NCBI GenBank assembly: GCA_007644065.1
Contig: VJWN01000004.1
Coordinates: forward strand, 1,178,001 to 1,242,000
DNA length: 64,000 bases
Source of the DNA: Margaritispora aquatica
Lineage: Eukaryota; Ascomycota; Leotiomycetes; Helotiales; Discinellaceae
Reading direction: 5' to 3'
Part shown: piece after piece, positions 38,817 to 50,279 of the stretch
Layout of the letters: each line of letters begins with the position of its first letter
Position numbering within the stretch: the first letter of the stretch is position 1
Translations under genes and position numbers: made by a program
The notes under the pieces: generated by a model
Databases searched by the model: none
What the model saw: only the letters and a program-made list of their open reading frames with translations
Told to the model about the DNA's origin: nothing

Positions 38817-39467
38817 TGTGCGAGGTTGGAGGAAATTTCGAGGTTTTGAAGAAGAATTGAGATTATGTGCCTAGCGCTAGTCTAGCCGTATTGGGGCTAG
38901 CGCAAACGAAATTTCGATCCGGGTCAAAACTCTCACCGGTATTCAATATTTTCAAAAAATCATCCGTCCGACCACTTTCGCAATTCTGACCTTTCCAAAG
39001 AGAATTGTAGGTGTGAGAGTCTTTCATTAGATTTCTCGAATGTTGGACGGCAGACTGAATATCCGTTCTGTATCTACTGCTCCTTAATCTTTGATCTGAA
39101 GGAAACGGTTCGAAATGAGCGATACATACCTTGAAACCCCATAACAGATAGCAATTAATGAATTGAACATTAGAATGAGAAAGATGGAGTTGTAACATGT
39201 TAGCAACCGTCGCTTGTATAGTGTTGAGGAGACGGTGAAAATTATAAACGGAATTTATATTAGCTTCATGTCTACTTCTGCTGGCCATCTGAAAATTTCA
39301 CCGTGATCCTGATGGGGTTTGAAGCTGTCGATGACATGTTTTTGAACGGTTTATAATTATTCTCAGGCCAGCCCCAACTGCTCATATAGCCAAACGTCTA
39401 CCAGTCTGATCAAATACAAGGATGCTTCAGCAACATATACACACCCCTGTGTAGGTACTTCTACAGC
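38817..39467. other. Intergenic; one uncertain 141-codon frame
   Basis: A minus-strand frame at 38863-39288 (MASRSRHEANINSVYNFHRL...) reads 141 codons and ends 47 bases before the MRS6 start. It has no recognised domain and leaves no room for an MRS6 promoter, so I do not call it a gene with confidence. Confidence 0.35.
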
Positions 39468-41751
39468 TCATTTTTCCGGCTTCGCAGGATCCGTGCCCAT
39501 AAATACATCATGAATCCTCTTACTAATGGCCTGTCCAACTCTACGATCTGTAAACGCTCCATCCTTATTTGCGCTCTTCCTACAGTCTTCTAAAGCAGAC
39601 GGGCCATTTTTCTCGAAGCCCTTGACCAGCTGCTGGACTGTTGGATACAAATGTGCAACACCAATCGCCACTGGTAAGGTGACGCCCTTCATTTCTTGCA
39701 GCATTTTCGTATATGTATCCATAGTGTCTTCGCCAGTCTTGACTTGTCCGGTCTCCATGCAGAACCCTGTATCAAGATTCGTTTTCCTGTAGTTGTTAGC
39801 GCTTGGAACGCAAGCGGGGAAGAGATAGCACTTACTTGTACGGAACAGATGAGATATTCTCTGTGAACAGCTTGATCCATTGGGCGGTTTCCGGCATAGC
39901 GCCTGTGTGATGGATAAGAAAACCATGAGAAACTTGAAGCTCAAGTAATGCTTCCTCCACAAGCTCCTCGGCTACATACACCTCTTCCTTTGCTTTCTTC
40001 CTTTGATTCGCAGTAGGTTGTGCTTCAGGAGGGCCATGACTTCGGACGGCTCCAACGAATTCCTTGTTCTTAATGTTTTTATTTCTGCGATACCAAGCAG
40101 CTACACCTTCTATCAAGAAGATAACCTTGCACGAATCATATACGGAATTCAGCGTAGCGACTAAAGTGTTAAGATCATGGCCCTCATCTCCAGTGACATG
40201 TTGGACCAGCTCTCTCGCAGTGATCACGTACATGATATGCTTCTCGGATTTGATATGCTGTGAAACAGGATACCATAGACCTTCATCCTCATTCCACTCT
40301 GCAACAATCTTCCGTTTCCATTTGACGATTGGTTGTGGGCTATCCCACTCTGTGAAAGAGGCCTTAACATCCTCGAGAAATGTTTTAGTCTGACTCGACA
40401 GCTTTTTCTCTAGACAGGATGGAAGCTCTACGATCATCTCGGTAGTTGTAAGCTTCTTATCCGTTCGTAAAGTATTGACATTGGCAAGTTCGGCTGCTTT
40501 CTGCTTCTCTCTAGCTTTCATCTCCCTTTCTTCTCGTTTCTCCTCCCTCTCAGCTTCTTTAGCAGCTTTTTTAGCTCTTGCGGCATTAGACTTGGCTTCT
40601 GCTGCCTTTGTCTTTGCAATATCAGCTTTCGTCTTCGCTACAATGGCCTCGCCTGCTGTTGTGAAACCGTGAGGTTTCGGTCTTGCTTTGGATTTCGCAC
40701 CACTGGCAGCTACCACAACAACAGCATCATCATCACCCTCATCATCTGTATCAAGAGAGGCGTATGGATCAAGTATACTTGATGCTGCAATGCTCGATTG
40801 CGTTCGTGGTTTGGACGGTGATTTTGGTTTTGGTTTAGTGTTGTGTGATTGAAATTTTGGGACCTCAAAATCAGACAAGCTCATAAAATCAGAATCATGA
40901 TGGTGTCCTGCAGAGTTTCCAATTCCGGAGCTCTGTTTCTTGGACTGGGCAGGAATCCTGTCCAAAGCTACGATGCTATCATCGTCGCTGCTCAGAATGG
41001 GTAGACCATACATGTTTTCCTTTCCCTTCCCTTTGTTTTGCGATCTCTCTCGTTCGTATTTAGAACTCTGCCCAAATGTAGCCATATCCCCATCAGAATC
41101 AATATCCATCATGGTTCTCTTCCTTCGTTTTCTCGCCGCATCTGCCACATGATCTGGAGAACTTGTAAACACAATTGGATCAGACTCGAGTCTCGCGCTG
41201 GTTGTGTCTGCACGCTTCAACCCCGCAGTCTCTCCCCGCTTGACAGGATTCTTGCTCTTACTGACAGATTCGATGTTAGAGAGCGACCTAGTATAGCCCC
41301 CAGTCTTAAGCTTCTGCAGAGCTTTCGGTGATGGGGACAGCCTTTGTTTCTTCGCCGGCGGTAAGTCATTGACCATTGAGTCGTCAAAGTTTATAGTGCT
41401 GTCGAAATCCTCATCTAAGAATCCAAAATCTGATACCATGACGGGGTTTGAGACCGTCTTTGCCAGAGGTGTGGGTAATAGTACACTCTTTGTTGCTTGT
41501 TTTGATTCTTCCAAATTATCGAAATTCCAGCTGGATCCCCCAAACAGCCCCGAAGATTTTGGCATGGGGTCCCCGAAAGGCCATTCTTGCTCATGCTCGT
41601 TATCCGAAGATAGGGATATAAATTCATGATTTGCCGAGTTTGATGACTTGTACGAGAGAACCTTCGCAGGTGGCACATTCTCCTTTCTCAGGGTAGGCAG
41701 ACGCGCTTCTGGACTCGATAAGAGGTCTATAATCACTGTACTAGGGGGCAT
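39468..41751 (-). CDS. EME1: Crossover junction endonuclease EME1 (partner of MUS81)
   Basis: Two exons (41751-39836 and 39786-39468) give 744 residues. The first 400 are disordered, Ser/Lys/Asp-rich, with PPSTVIIDLLSSPEARLP at the start and a long Ala/Lys/Glu coiled coil (AKTKADIAKTKAAEAKSNAA). The ERCC4-like nuclease-fold domain begins about residue 440 (VKWKRKIVAEWNEDEGLWYP; EKHIMYVITARELVQHV; YDSCKVIFLIEGVAAWYRR). It lacks the ERKxxxD catalytic motif, as expected for the non-catalytic EME1 subunit. The C-terminus (GVAHLYPTVQQLVKGFE, VGQAISKRIHDVFMG) is the helix-hairpin-helix region. With MUS81 it resolves branched DNA at stalled forks and in recombination. Confidence 0.9.
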
Positions 41752-43289
41752 TTTGGTGATGAAGTGGACGTCTACTAGGCAAGTGTGTCATGGATTCGGT
41801 TATTCGGTTATGGGAGGAAGTGAAGGACTGTGGTCAAAAAGAGGATGGCAAATCACAATCTTGACGCGTTCAAAATAAAGTTCGGGCTCCATCCACGAAC
41901 ATCACGTGGTAGCGCTTTCCTATCTAATGGAAAGGGCGGGGGCAATCCTCGGTTGATCAATTTACCCCACTATTTCTCTTGCCTCTTCCAACGCAAGAAC
42001 TGGGTGGACATATTTTGTTTTCTTTGATGAGCGTCATTTAGGGATAATTTTTAAGTGCACTTCTTGCAGTGGGATCAAATTCGTAAGATGCTCTAAACTT
42101 TCTTCATCAAAAGTACATCGACAACGCTATGTCAACATTGAATATGTCAACATTGAAACATGAAAATGGATCACAAGAGCAACAATGAGATTACTTTCAT
42201 TCTCGATTCTTGCTGCTGTTAGAAGTAGAGACTCGACGGCGATGATGATGCTGTCGTTATCCTACGCTGATAAGGAAGGTTGAGAAGGTTAACGCACAGT
42301 TACTTTGGAGTGCCACTTCAACACGCAAAGGTGAAATTATATCGGATATTTAGACCGAGAGAATATCAAGTGATGGAATTGAACTAGGAATGGGATACAC
42401 ATAGGGGATAACGGTCATAATAATGAGGCATCATTTATCCGATCGGAGGCGTAGAGCAAGCCGCAAGGTTTTGTGGAGCTGAGGATCCTTAGAACTAGAA
42501 TGCACTTTTCAAAGACGATGAACCCTTCCCTAACCTACGTTTCCCAGTAGGAGCCACTTGGAGTTTAAGTTTCGAGATCTGAGCCTGCAGTTAATAGATG
42601 CCACAAACCTCAACCTGGAAGATGTTCTAAAACAACTTTTTGTCAAGCCACTGAGCGTCGCTTTTCGATCTCAAGAGTTCGCTTAATTTTTCCAACGCAA
42701 GACTCACACTTCAGAATTGTTATGGTGCCTACTAACGTTGCCTCAGTCCATTTTCACGAAGAAGACAAAGCAGTGGGAGAAGTGAACTCGGAAGAGCTTC
42801 TAAGTGTATCGAAGTTAAATTTATCGTAGAGTGTGTGAATTAAGCTGTGGGAGATTTGAGTCTCCACTTTTGCCCAGACGCGTGATGCTTACGACTGATG
42901 AAGGTGTCCGAAGACAAGCGTGACAGATTAACATAGCATCAATCTCAGCAATGCGGTGGAGAAATGCACTATGCTAACAACAAGGCGTGCCAAAACAATC
43001 CGGAGAAATTTTAAATCTCCAAGAAGAATAAGCAGAACAGCAAACTATCCTCACACTTGTCTCATTCTAGAATTCTGTAAGTCAAGTGGCAAGCTTCAAA
43101 GTTGTGGCTGCAGATCTACAACCTATTAGTGTGGGACTTATGTTAGTAAAGATTTGTTAACTAACCTTTAATTTTTCATTTACCTATACTGTCCAACTCT
43201 TGGCTTGTTCCCACACCCTCTTTCCCAAGTCCAAGAATGTAGTGCTTTCCAAGAAGGCGACGGTACGTACGTGATGCCAATGATGAGGC
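41752..43289. other. Intergenic, 1.5 kb, no gene seen
   Basis: EME1 promoter on the left, 3' flank of the isochorismatase-like gene on the right; nothing else recognised. Confidence 0.5.
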
Positions 43290-44215
43290 TCATATCTGAC
43301 CGCTCTCGACAAGAGACACACCTAGGACCTTCATCCTTCGAAGTGCCTCTTCGTGGGTGTTCAAGCGTCTATATCCAAGACAATCAGGAACTACGTGCAC
43401 ATTCACTTCTCCAATCTTGAGAGCGTCAAGCACGGTAGCCAAAACGCATGTACCAGAGGCGACACCACAAAAATAAGCCGAAGTGATGCTCTTTTTGTGA
43501 AGGACGTCAAGCAGCGCTGTTGTTCCATGGAATGCGGAATATCCACCTTTTGTCACGACTTCATCCTCGGGTTTTGCCAAAGCAAAGATTTCAGGGTAGA
43601 TCTCAGCTCCCCAGGTTCCGTTCTCGCAGCATGGGACATGATACACATGCGTCGCGACAGTGAGCCATTCGTTGTTCCCAACAACCCCATTTCCTTTCTC
43701 TTGCGCTGCCATGCCCGTGGGCTCTTCAGATCGATTCTCGTAGATTGCCTTAACCCAGATGATGTGTCCGCCTTCTCTTCTAAATCGAGATATCAGAATC
43801 TTGAAATTGGTGAGAACCGTTGGCCTGCACATATCCGAAATTGGAAAGTTGCCTTTTTCTGAGATAAACTCGTTTTGGAAGTCGATGATGATGAGCGCTT
43901 TGTTTTCCGCAATGTCTGGATTCGTTCTGCACTTTTGAAATCTCTTCGCTTTGATTTGCGGAGGTGTTGGATGTTGGACCAGCATCTTGTACGTCGCTGC
44001 CTGTGTTTTTGGAAAGGGTGTTTTGTTGGTTACCCTGTAAGGCTCTCAGTATGCGTTTGGAGGGATGTTAATGAGACTTTGGGAGATCGAATTCCCGTTA
44101 CAAAATTTGGAATAAATGATTTAGTGATTCTGGTGCTTAAGTATGTACCTTGTGGGTATTGTCCTTCGGGCGAAACAACGTCGTTGTATTCTGCTTTGCT
44201 TCTCGCACAAGACAT
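43290..44215 (-). CDS. Isochorismatase-like cysteine hydrolase
   Basis: Two exons (44215-44149 and 43996-43290) give 257 residues; the joint reads GQYPQATYKMLVQHPTPPQI and is in phase through a 152-nt GTACAT...GCAG intron. The second exon has the fold's hallmarks: ALIIIDFQNEFIS (catalytic Asp), VTKGGYSAFHGT (catalytic Lys), and SAYFCGVASGTCVLATVLDA carrying the nucleophile Cys with the usual cis-peptide region. By family it is a hydrolase of small amides or carbamoyl/vinyl-ether substrates (nicotinamidase, ureidoacrylate or isochorismate type); the substrate is not predictable. A secreted isochorismatase role against plant salicylate is known for some fungal relatives, but no signal peptide is visible here. 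Confidence 0.88.
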
Positions 44216-45407
44216 TGTGTTTTCCCTTTGTTTTGGTCTTTGGATCTCTTGATAAGAAACTCAGCTTTACATTTGAATTCTTGACAATCCTTAAGCCTTT
44301 GATGAGTTTAAAGTGAATTTATAGCGTCGGTGTTTCGATTTCAACAGTAGGTACTGGACAGCCATTAAAAGTGAATTGTTAGTCGTCTCATGCTTTATTC
44401 AATGTTTTATGGGATAAACTGCTGTCTTGTCCCTTGGTCATAAATTCTTATTTACTATTTGTTTTCATAGACTGGTAGGGAAGCCTTCTGTGGTCCAAAA
44501 GACAACCACTGAATATGTCACAAATGCTCAACTCCAAGGTATGAGCTAGTGAGTTTTGATGGACACGCAAAGTGACTCTGGAGATACCGACAAGGGTGTC
44601 ATATTAAGATATATTCCTTGTTTTTGCGTTGAATTTTTAAAGTGTTGATAGCAGTGTAAGGTTTGGCGGATTTTAACCTACCTTACTAACACCATTCTGC
44701 TTCAATTTCCCCCTGTTCTCAAAATCGAATTTCTGGAGTTTGTAGAATCTCCGACATGTTTTTCCTGGGGTGATTTGCCTGGTTAATACTGTAACTCAAC
44801 TAGGTTGTAATGAACAGCAACCTCGAACTTGAAATTAGTTACCTTGGCCTACCGAAGAGTCACACAACGGTGTTCTGTGATGTCGAAACTAAAGTTTTTG
44901 TTACGATCTCTTATGAATTAGAAAGCAGATCTTAGCCCAAAGCTATTGCAGTGCCGGAATGGTAAGCTCTGATAGCTTCTTGCAGTCAGAACTAACGGAA
45001 ATGTATCCAGATCAACAATGAGCCATCCTGGACACAACCTCACAGTCTAGAATGTGGCTCAAACTCTAACGCTCCTTCTTCGTTCTTCCAAATCAAGTAT
45101 CTATATGGAGGATTGAGGAGGATGGATTGAAATTGCATAAGATAAACAGGATTGTGGTAAATACCATGCCTCTCCAGCTGACCGCTTGGAGGACCAAGGT
45201 GAGCAAGTATATTGCACAGGCTTACCTTGCAAAGGATGGTTCACAAAAACCAACGTAGTATTGATAATGTGATTCATAAATTCATCAAGCGTTCCTAATT
45301 GCTGTACTCCTAAAACCCAAATAGTCTTGATCTTCGACACACCATTCCAGTCCATTTTCTTACAAATCACGCCACCCAACCATGTTGTACATCTCACCTC
45401 CGCAGTC
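44216..45407. other. Intergenic, 1.2 kb, no gene seen
   Basis: Promoter side of the isochorismatase-like gene and 3' flank of the rhodopsin-like gene; no supported frame. Confidence 0.5.
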
Positions 45408-46722
45408 TCAGTCGTCATTTCGAATATCTCTGGTGCTTGGGAAGCCAATATTTGACTTGTCCATGGTTGCCATTCTGATTGGTTGTGTATCTTCTGACAT
45501 CTTGTCGAATGAATCCTCGAAACCACGTGCATTGTACTTTCGCATCAATGGACGAAGCTCGATGATACCGGCTACGCTGATGCCAATGCTGACTTCAACC
45601 GCCGACCAGAGGAACACGGGCGCAGCGTCGACTGTTGGTATCATGTTAGCAGTCGTGCCGACAACGTGCAACGGTTTAAGACTTACAAAGTGGGTCTTTC
45701 GAAGCCTTTAGCTTAACGAGGACTGCGAGGCGGATGAAGTTCGCAATACTCGCTCTGAAAAAAATTGTTAGATGCTTGAACAGCACATAGAAGCATCGGA
45801 ACACGAGAATACTTACGCAACTCCCAAGCTAAAGATCATATAGATGTACATCTTGACCCGAGTATTCACACCTCTGCCTCGAAGCATGAAGAATGGAACG
45901 AATAGGAACAACATGTCAAGCGTAATCGTAGTTCCTGAAAGTGCTTCTCCAATAGTGAGCTGTTGAGCTGCTGGTAAACATGTTCCTTTAGCCGTGGGAT
46001 CGGTAAGCTTCCAAGTGTAGCTGATAGGTGCGCATTGCACTAGAAAGTACTCCACGACAACGATGCAGATGACGAAGTCGATAAATATTGCAGCTCGTAG
46101 GAGGAAGATATGGACTTTCGATCTAGCCCATTGAAGCACTGAGAAGCACGGGTTAGTCACATATGCCCTGTAATTTTGGAAGTGCAAGGAGTCGGATCTG
46201 GAGCAGATGTGGAGCCAGACATCTCGAAAGAACACAGAGAGAAATTATCGAAACTTACGTGTAAGAGCCAAACTTGCTTTCATGATGCTGGTAAGAACAA
46301 CATAGATGATCTCCAGAAAGAAGATCCACTAATCATTTCCTCGGTTAACTTCTCCTTCCATGCTCCACCAAGAATGATCATCATACCTTGAGACTTTCAC
46401 TGATGCCTTTCAACGTTGCAGTCGATGTGTGTTTCCCGATGCCATTATTGACAGCTAGTATCAGCAAGCCTAAGAGACCGGCGTAGATCAGGACGGCCAC
46501 AATCATCAACACATCATTGTAGTTGAAATTCTTCGAAATCTTCGCTGAGGTATAACATCTCAACCCGATAAAAAAGACGTTAAATCCTAGTAACACGGCC
46601 GAAATTGCGATAGTCACTGGTCCTTGACTTCCAGTTTGCACCGGCGCAGCTGGTGCTATAGCGTCCATGATGATTACGTGGTATCCTGCGTTGCCTTCAG
46701 AGATCAAGACAGGAGCAAACAA
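45408..46722 (-). CDS. Pth11/rhodopsin-domain fungal integral membrane protein
   Basis: Five exons (46722-46387, 46328-46259, 46138-45817, 45754-45687, 45631-45408) total 1020 nt, 339 residues; a second in-frame ATG at 46668 is an alternative start. About seven hydrophobic helices are visible: TIAISAVLLGFNVFFIGLRC, VLMIVAVLIYAGLLGLLILA, WIFFLEIIYVVLTSIMKASL, RAAIFIDFVICIVVVEYFLV, DMLFLFVPFFMLR, and two more in the last exons. The motifs RCYTSAKISKNFNYNDVLMI, the conserved Cys in loop 2 (FLVQCAPISYTW) and RSKVHIF are typical of the fungal rhodopsin-domain family related to Pth11 receptors. There is no CFEM domain. Role in sensing is inferred. Confidence 0.88.
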
Positions 46723-47751
46723 TGCGATTGACGAGACTTGAAAATGGCAGATTCGTCACTGTTTCCTTTTTCGTTGACTCTCATTATTCGCGAGGGGCAC
46801 CTCTTCGAGATAAAATAGATGCATGTTGGAGTTGGATTAAGCTTGATTTCATGAGTGTTTCGCTTCGGTCGCGACACCAGAGACTCGGCTGCTCTCGGAC
46901 CAACACTTTGGGGGAAACAAGTCATGTCTGGGGAATGATCTCGCATGTGTCGAATCATCGAGAAAATCGTATTCTGTTTTTGTGGCTGGATACCCCTGTG
47001 TGAAACTTCTCAGGAGTTTGTAACAGTGAGTGCTCAGGCATCTTGCCCGGCAGTAAAGTTTCATCTGATATTTTTGACAATGAAAGGTCGCGCACGAGCC
47101 AGAAATCTCAAAACAAACGTCTCCAATCTGGATTATTAGAACTCTACTAGAAAGCTTCCTTGTAGTTGTCTCAAGGATATGAAGTTTTGTTGAGAGTGAT
47201 GGCCATATGAGACCACACATGTGGTCCACAACGATCAGAAGATTAGCCGAGTATGATAGAAATGCCCTCGTTCTGACCAAGACTCGAGTTTGCTAGTTCT
47301 TGCGAGAAGGTGAAACAAATAGACAGGTAGCTTGTGTTATAAAAGCAAAATGATTGCAGATTTGGGGAGGGACAAAGTGACCTCGCTTAAGTTCTGCTAA
47401 AATTATGCCACCAAATTTAATCGCACGAAGTATTTTGGTCGGAGAATAACTTGCTGTCATGGAAATATACTATAAGGGAAAGCAAGATCCGTTGCCAATT
47501 AGAGTTTGCGCACGAAAACGGCCCTCCTCACAATTTGGTTTCATATCCCCAAAAGCTTCAGGTCACTGGCCAAACGAGTTTTATTCAGCTACAACTTTTG
47601 CGATAACTTGTTATCTCTAGCTAGTAAAATATCAAGAACATAGAAATTCGTAGTTCTCATCTTGTGCTCCTATCTCACACAACAACAAAAAAGGAAATGG
47701 TGATAAGGTGATGTCCAACAGCCAAGTAGTTCATCAAAAGGAAACTGCAAA
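46723..47751. other. Intergenic, 1 kb, no gene seen
   Basis: Promoter of the rhodopsin-like gene and 3' flank of the 5S rRNA gene. Confidence 0.5.
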
Positions 47752-47870
47752 ACATACAACAGTAGGTATTCGCTGGTGGTCACCCACCCAACTACTAATC
47801 TACCGATCTGAGGCTTGTGTATGGCAGAGCGGACGGGATGCCCAATTCTCCTCAGTCTATGGTCGTATGT
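47752..47870 (-). rRNA. 5S ribosomal RNA, complete, dispersed copy
   Basis: The minus strand reads ACATACGACCATAGACTGAG at the 5' end (47870) and ends TACTGTTGTATGT at 47752, 119 nt. The ends pair over nine positions as helix I. The middle contains the pol III internal control region (AAGCCTCAGATCGG; GTAGTTGGGTGGGTGACCAC). A T-run follows immediately. Single dispersed 5S genes are normal in filamentous ascomycetes. Confidence 0.95.
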
Positions 47871-48578
47871 GAAGATAATTTCTATATTTGAGAATATATT
47901 ACTTAAACACGAGAATCGAGATCCAGTGACTGGTTTCCCGGAGCTAGGTCTAGCTGCTTGCTGCCCTTGTAGGCATACAGCAATAAACAGCGCACGACCC
48001 ATACAACTGTATGGCATAGCTTCTTTGAGCAGGATCTTATTTTTGCCCAAGCTCGCCGAGCGACTATTCTCTGCACTCATGCTATTTCCCCCTACTTCTA
48101 TGCGACTGATTACTGGTCTGCCCTGGTGTCCGAATTTTGATGTCAGTCATGGAAATATAGTCGGTCTTGGCGATTGTCTTTTAGTCATGAAAAAGTTTGA
48201 TTCGAAATTTCGAACATTTTACATAGAACTGGTTTCCGTCTCGACACTGTAATGCAAACTGCTATGAAGAAGACGATCCTTTATATAACGACCCGCAGAG
48301 ATATTCGAGACTTTTGGTATGGGAAGCGCAATGTTTGCTTCTGGCTCAAAAGACATACTCTTCCACAAACGAGCTCCCCCAGCTTGGCCGCTTGTTTAGT
48401 TTAACTGCCAACACCCGGGCTCAAATTTTAGAAACGCAACTTGAAAGGTTCTCAATGGCATATCTTGATATTTTATTGCAACAACACAGCATCAGAGAAA
48501 ACGGCAGGATTATCTCCCAATCAGTGCGTGGTAGTTAAGGTGTATTTACAGCATGAATGCTAGCTCTCTACCAAAGTC
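47871..48578. other. Intergenic, no gene seen
   Basis: Upstream of the 5S gene and 3' flank of GTPase 1; a 145-codon plus-strand frame here runs through the 5S sequence and is not a gene. Confidence 0.55.
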
Positions 48579-49860
48579 TCACATGACTGTACAAGCACAT
48601 GCCACCGTCAAAGAAGCCACGCCGACTGCTACTCCAATGCTACTGAGGTACATAGACTTCTTGCCCACACCGAGGGAACGCCCCGCGATATTATTCATCT
48701 CCATCCGATCCAGCTCAATCGCTCTCTGTTTCAAATTCTCCAATTCTAGGTTCCTCTCTTGATCGTGAGCTGTCCAATCTCGTTGTCCTCTTATCGTTTC
48801 AATATTCGCTTTGATTTCCTCTCTCTCGCGACGCAACCTTTGCAAACGTACACTATTTCTGGCTTCCCACTCAACGTGGAGTTGCTCACGGGTGATTTGA
48901 GACCCAGTGATGTACGTCTGGTGCGTTTCGAATCGCTCTTGAAGGTCAACCATGCTCTCCTTGCGCAACTGGCTAGCATTGTGTAAGTCGAGCTTTGTCT
49001 GTTTGTTAATCTCCTCCGTTAGCGCAGTGAGCTGCTCTCCCCAGAGTTCCACGATCTGCTGGCCCGCTTGTGTGTCACAAAGCTTCTTTCCGGAAGTGTC
49101 CAGTTCTGTCTGTATTGCCAATGTGCATTTTGGCTGCCTCGTCAAGTGGTTGACGATTTTGGTGGCTGAAATTCTTCCCGATGAATGGTATGAAAGGACT
49201 GCTCCGCCTTCCTTCAACGCTCCCCACATATCCCGACTTTCGCTCAACTCTTCATGTCTTTTATTTCCGATATCGACCGGGACGTTGTTCCAATGCGTTG
49301 TTGCAAGAACGATCGAGGAGTAATTCTGGGGTCCACAGATGGCCTTTAGTAGTGTAGTGGCTTTCGCACAAGATGCCGCCCATTTTGGAGCGGCGATTGA
49401 GTGCAGGCAAACAATTCCGTTGAGCTGTATACCTTTATCATGGGCAGCTGTAAGCCAGAACACGATTTCTTTGAGCACATCCAGCTCCGTGCGTGCCGTG
49501 TCATTGATACCAGGTGTATCAATGAGGTGTATGGTCTTCCCGTTCTGTTCGAATGTTGATATAGAGACTTCTACAGTAGCTGTGCGAGTCTTAGTCTATC
49601 CGTCTGCAGAATGATATGATATGTTGCACGTACAAGATTCAAGCGTGTGACCAACGCCAGCGTCTTGGCCGGTACATTCATTTATAAAAGTGCTTTTACC
49701 AGCTCCGGTCAATCCCATCACCGCGATAAAAACATCGTCTGGGCTACGATTCCGAGACTCGTTAGTCAAGGTAGTCGGACCTAGTTCTATTGAGATACAC
49801 GTGCCTGATTGGTAGAAGATTGCTGTCGCTACCAGTACTCCCACTGTATGTTCCTGTCAT
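48579..49860 (-). CDS. AIG1/GIMAP-like GTPase 1, C-terminal hydrophobic segment and CaaX box (CTVM)
   Basis: Exons 49860-49845, 49804-49634 and 49579-48579 give 395 residues in frame. The first intron is only 40 nt, so the first five residues are uncertain. G1 is GLTGAGKST (residues 36-44), G3 is DTPGIND, and the G4 position reads LATTHWNN. The box between G3 and G4, LHRIxDxRMxGSxxKN in the three neighbours, has diverged to LHSIAAPKWAASCAKA. The C-terminal half is coiled coil (LRREREEIKANIETIRGQRD). The end is a hydrophobic stretch, then CACTVM-stop, a CaaX-type box with Met last, so farnesylation is expected. It is probably membrane-bound. It shares a 419-bp divergent promoter with GTPase 2. 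Cellular role unknown; animal and plant relatives act in immunity and cell death. Confidence 0.85.
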
Positions 49861-50279
49861 GTTTGTGATAGCTGCTGCTGTAAGATTCCTTTTTCAACAT
49901 TGCCAGTCGACAAAGCCATCCTTGCAACAGGAATGAAGAACGAGATGCGTTTTTAGATCAAAGCGAAACACATATCTCAGGCAGGATTTTACTCGATTAC
50001 TAGAACCCTTGAAGGAACTGAGGGGCTACATGCTTATCTCAAATTGAATAAGGCTCTAGGATTCAATCCTAGTCGACTCACCTACCCGCCGAGCAAATAA
50101 AAATCAATATTTCTGAGGCTGAGGTGCATACATAAAGCAGCACTGACTTGGGGCTGCAAGGCGCAGCATGCATGCGTGCGTGTATGCATTCGTGCTTCAG
50201 GCCTCGACAGCACATCGGCATGTTAGCAAAGGATTCTTGAGAAGACCAGGCTGCTATCAGATAAACTCGGTTTTCGATC
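49861..50279. promoter_or_regulatory. Divergent promoter of GTPases 1 and 2
   Basis: The 419 bases between the ATG codons of the divergent pair suggest possible co-regulation; no operator was recognised. Confidence 0.4.

Noticed and set aside
45101..45407. Minus-strand frame continuing past the rhodopsin-like gene
   Set aside because: It overlaps the last exon in another frame and is otherwise 3' UTR; no signature.
47815..48252. 145-codon plus-strand frame
   Set aside because: Begins inside the 5S rRNA gene and has no protein similarity that I recognise.
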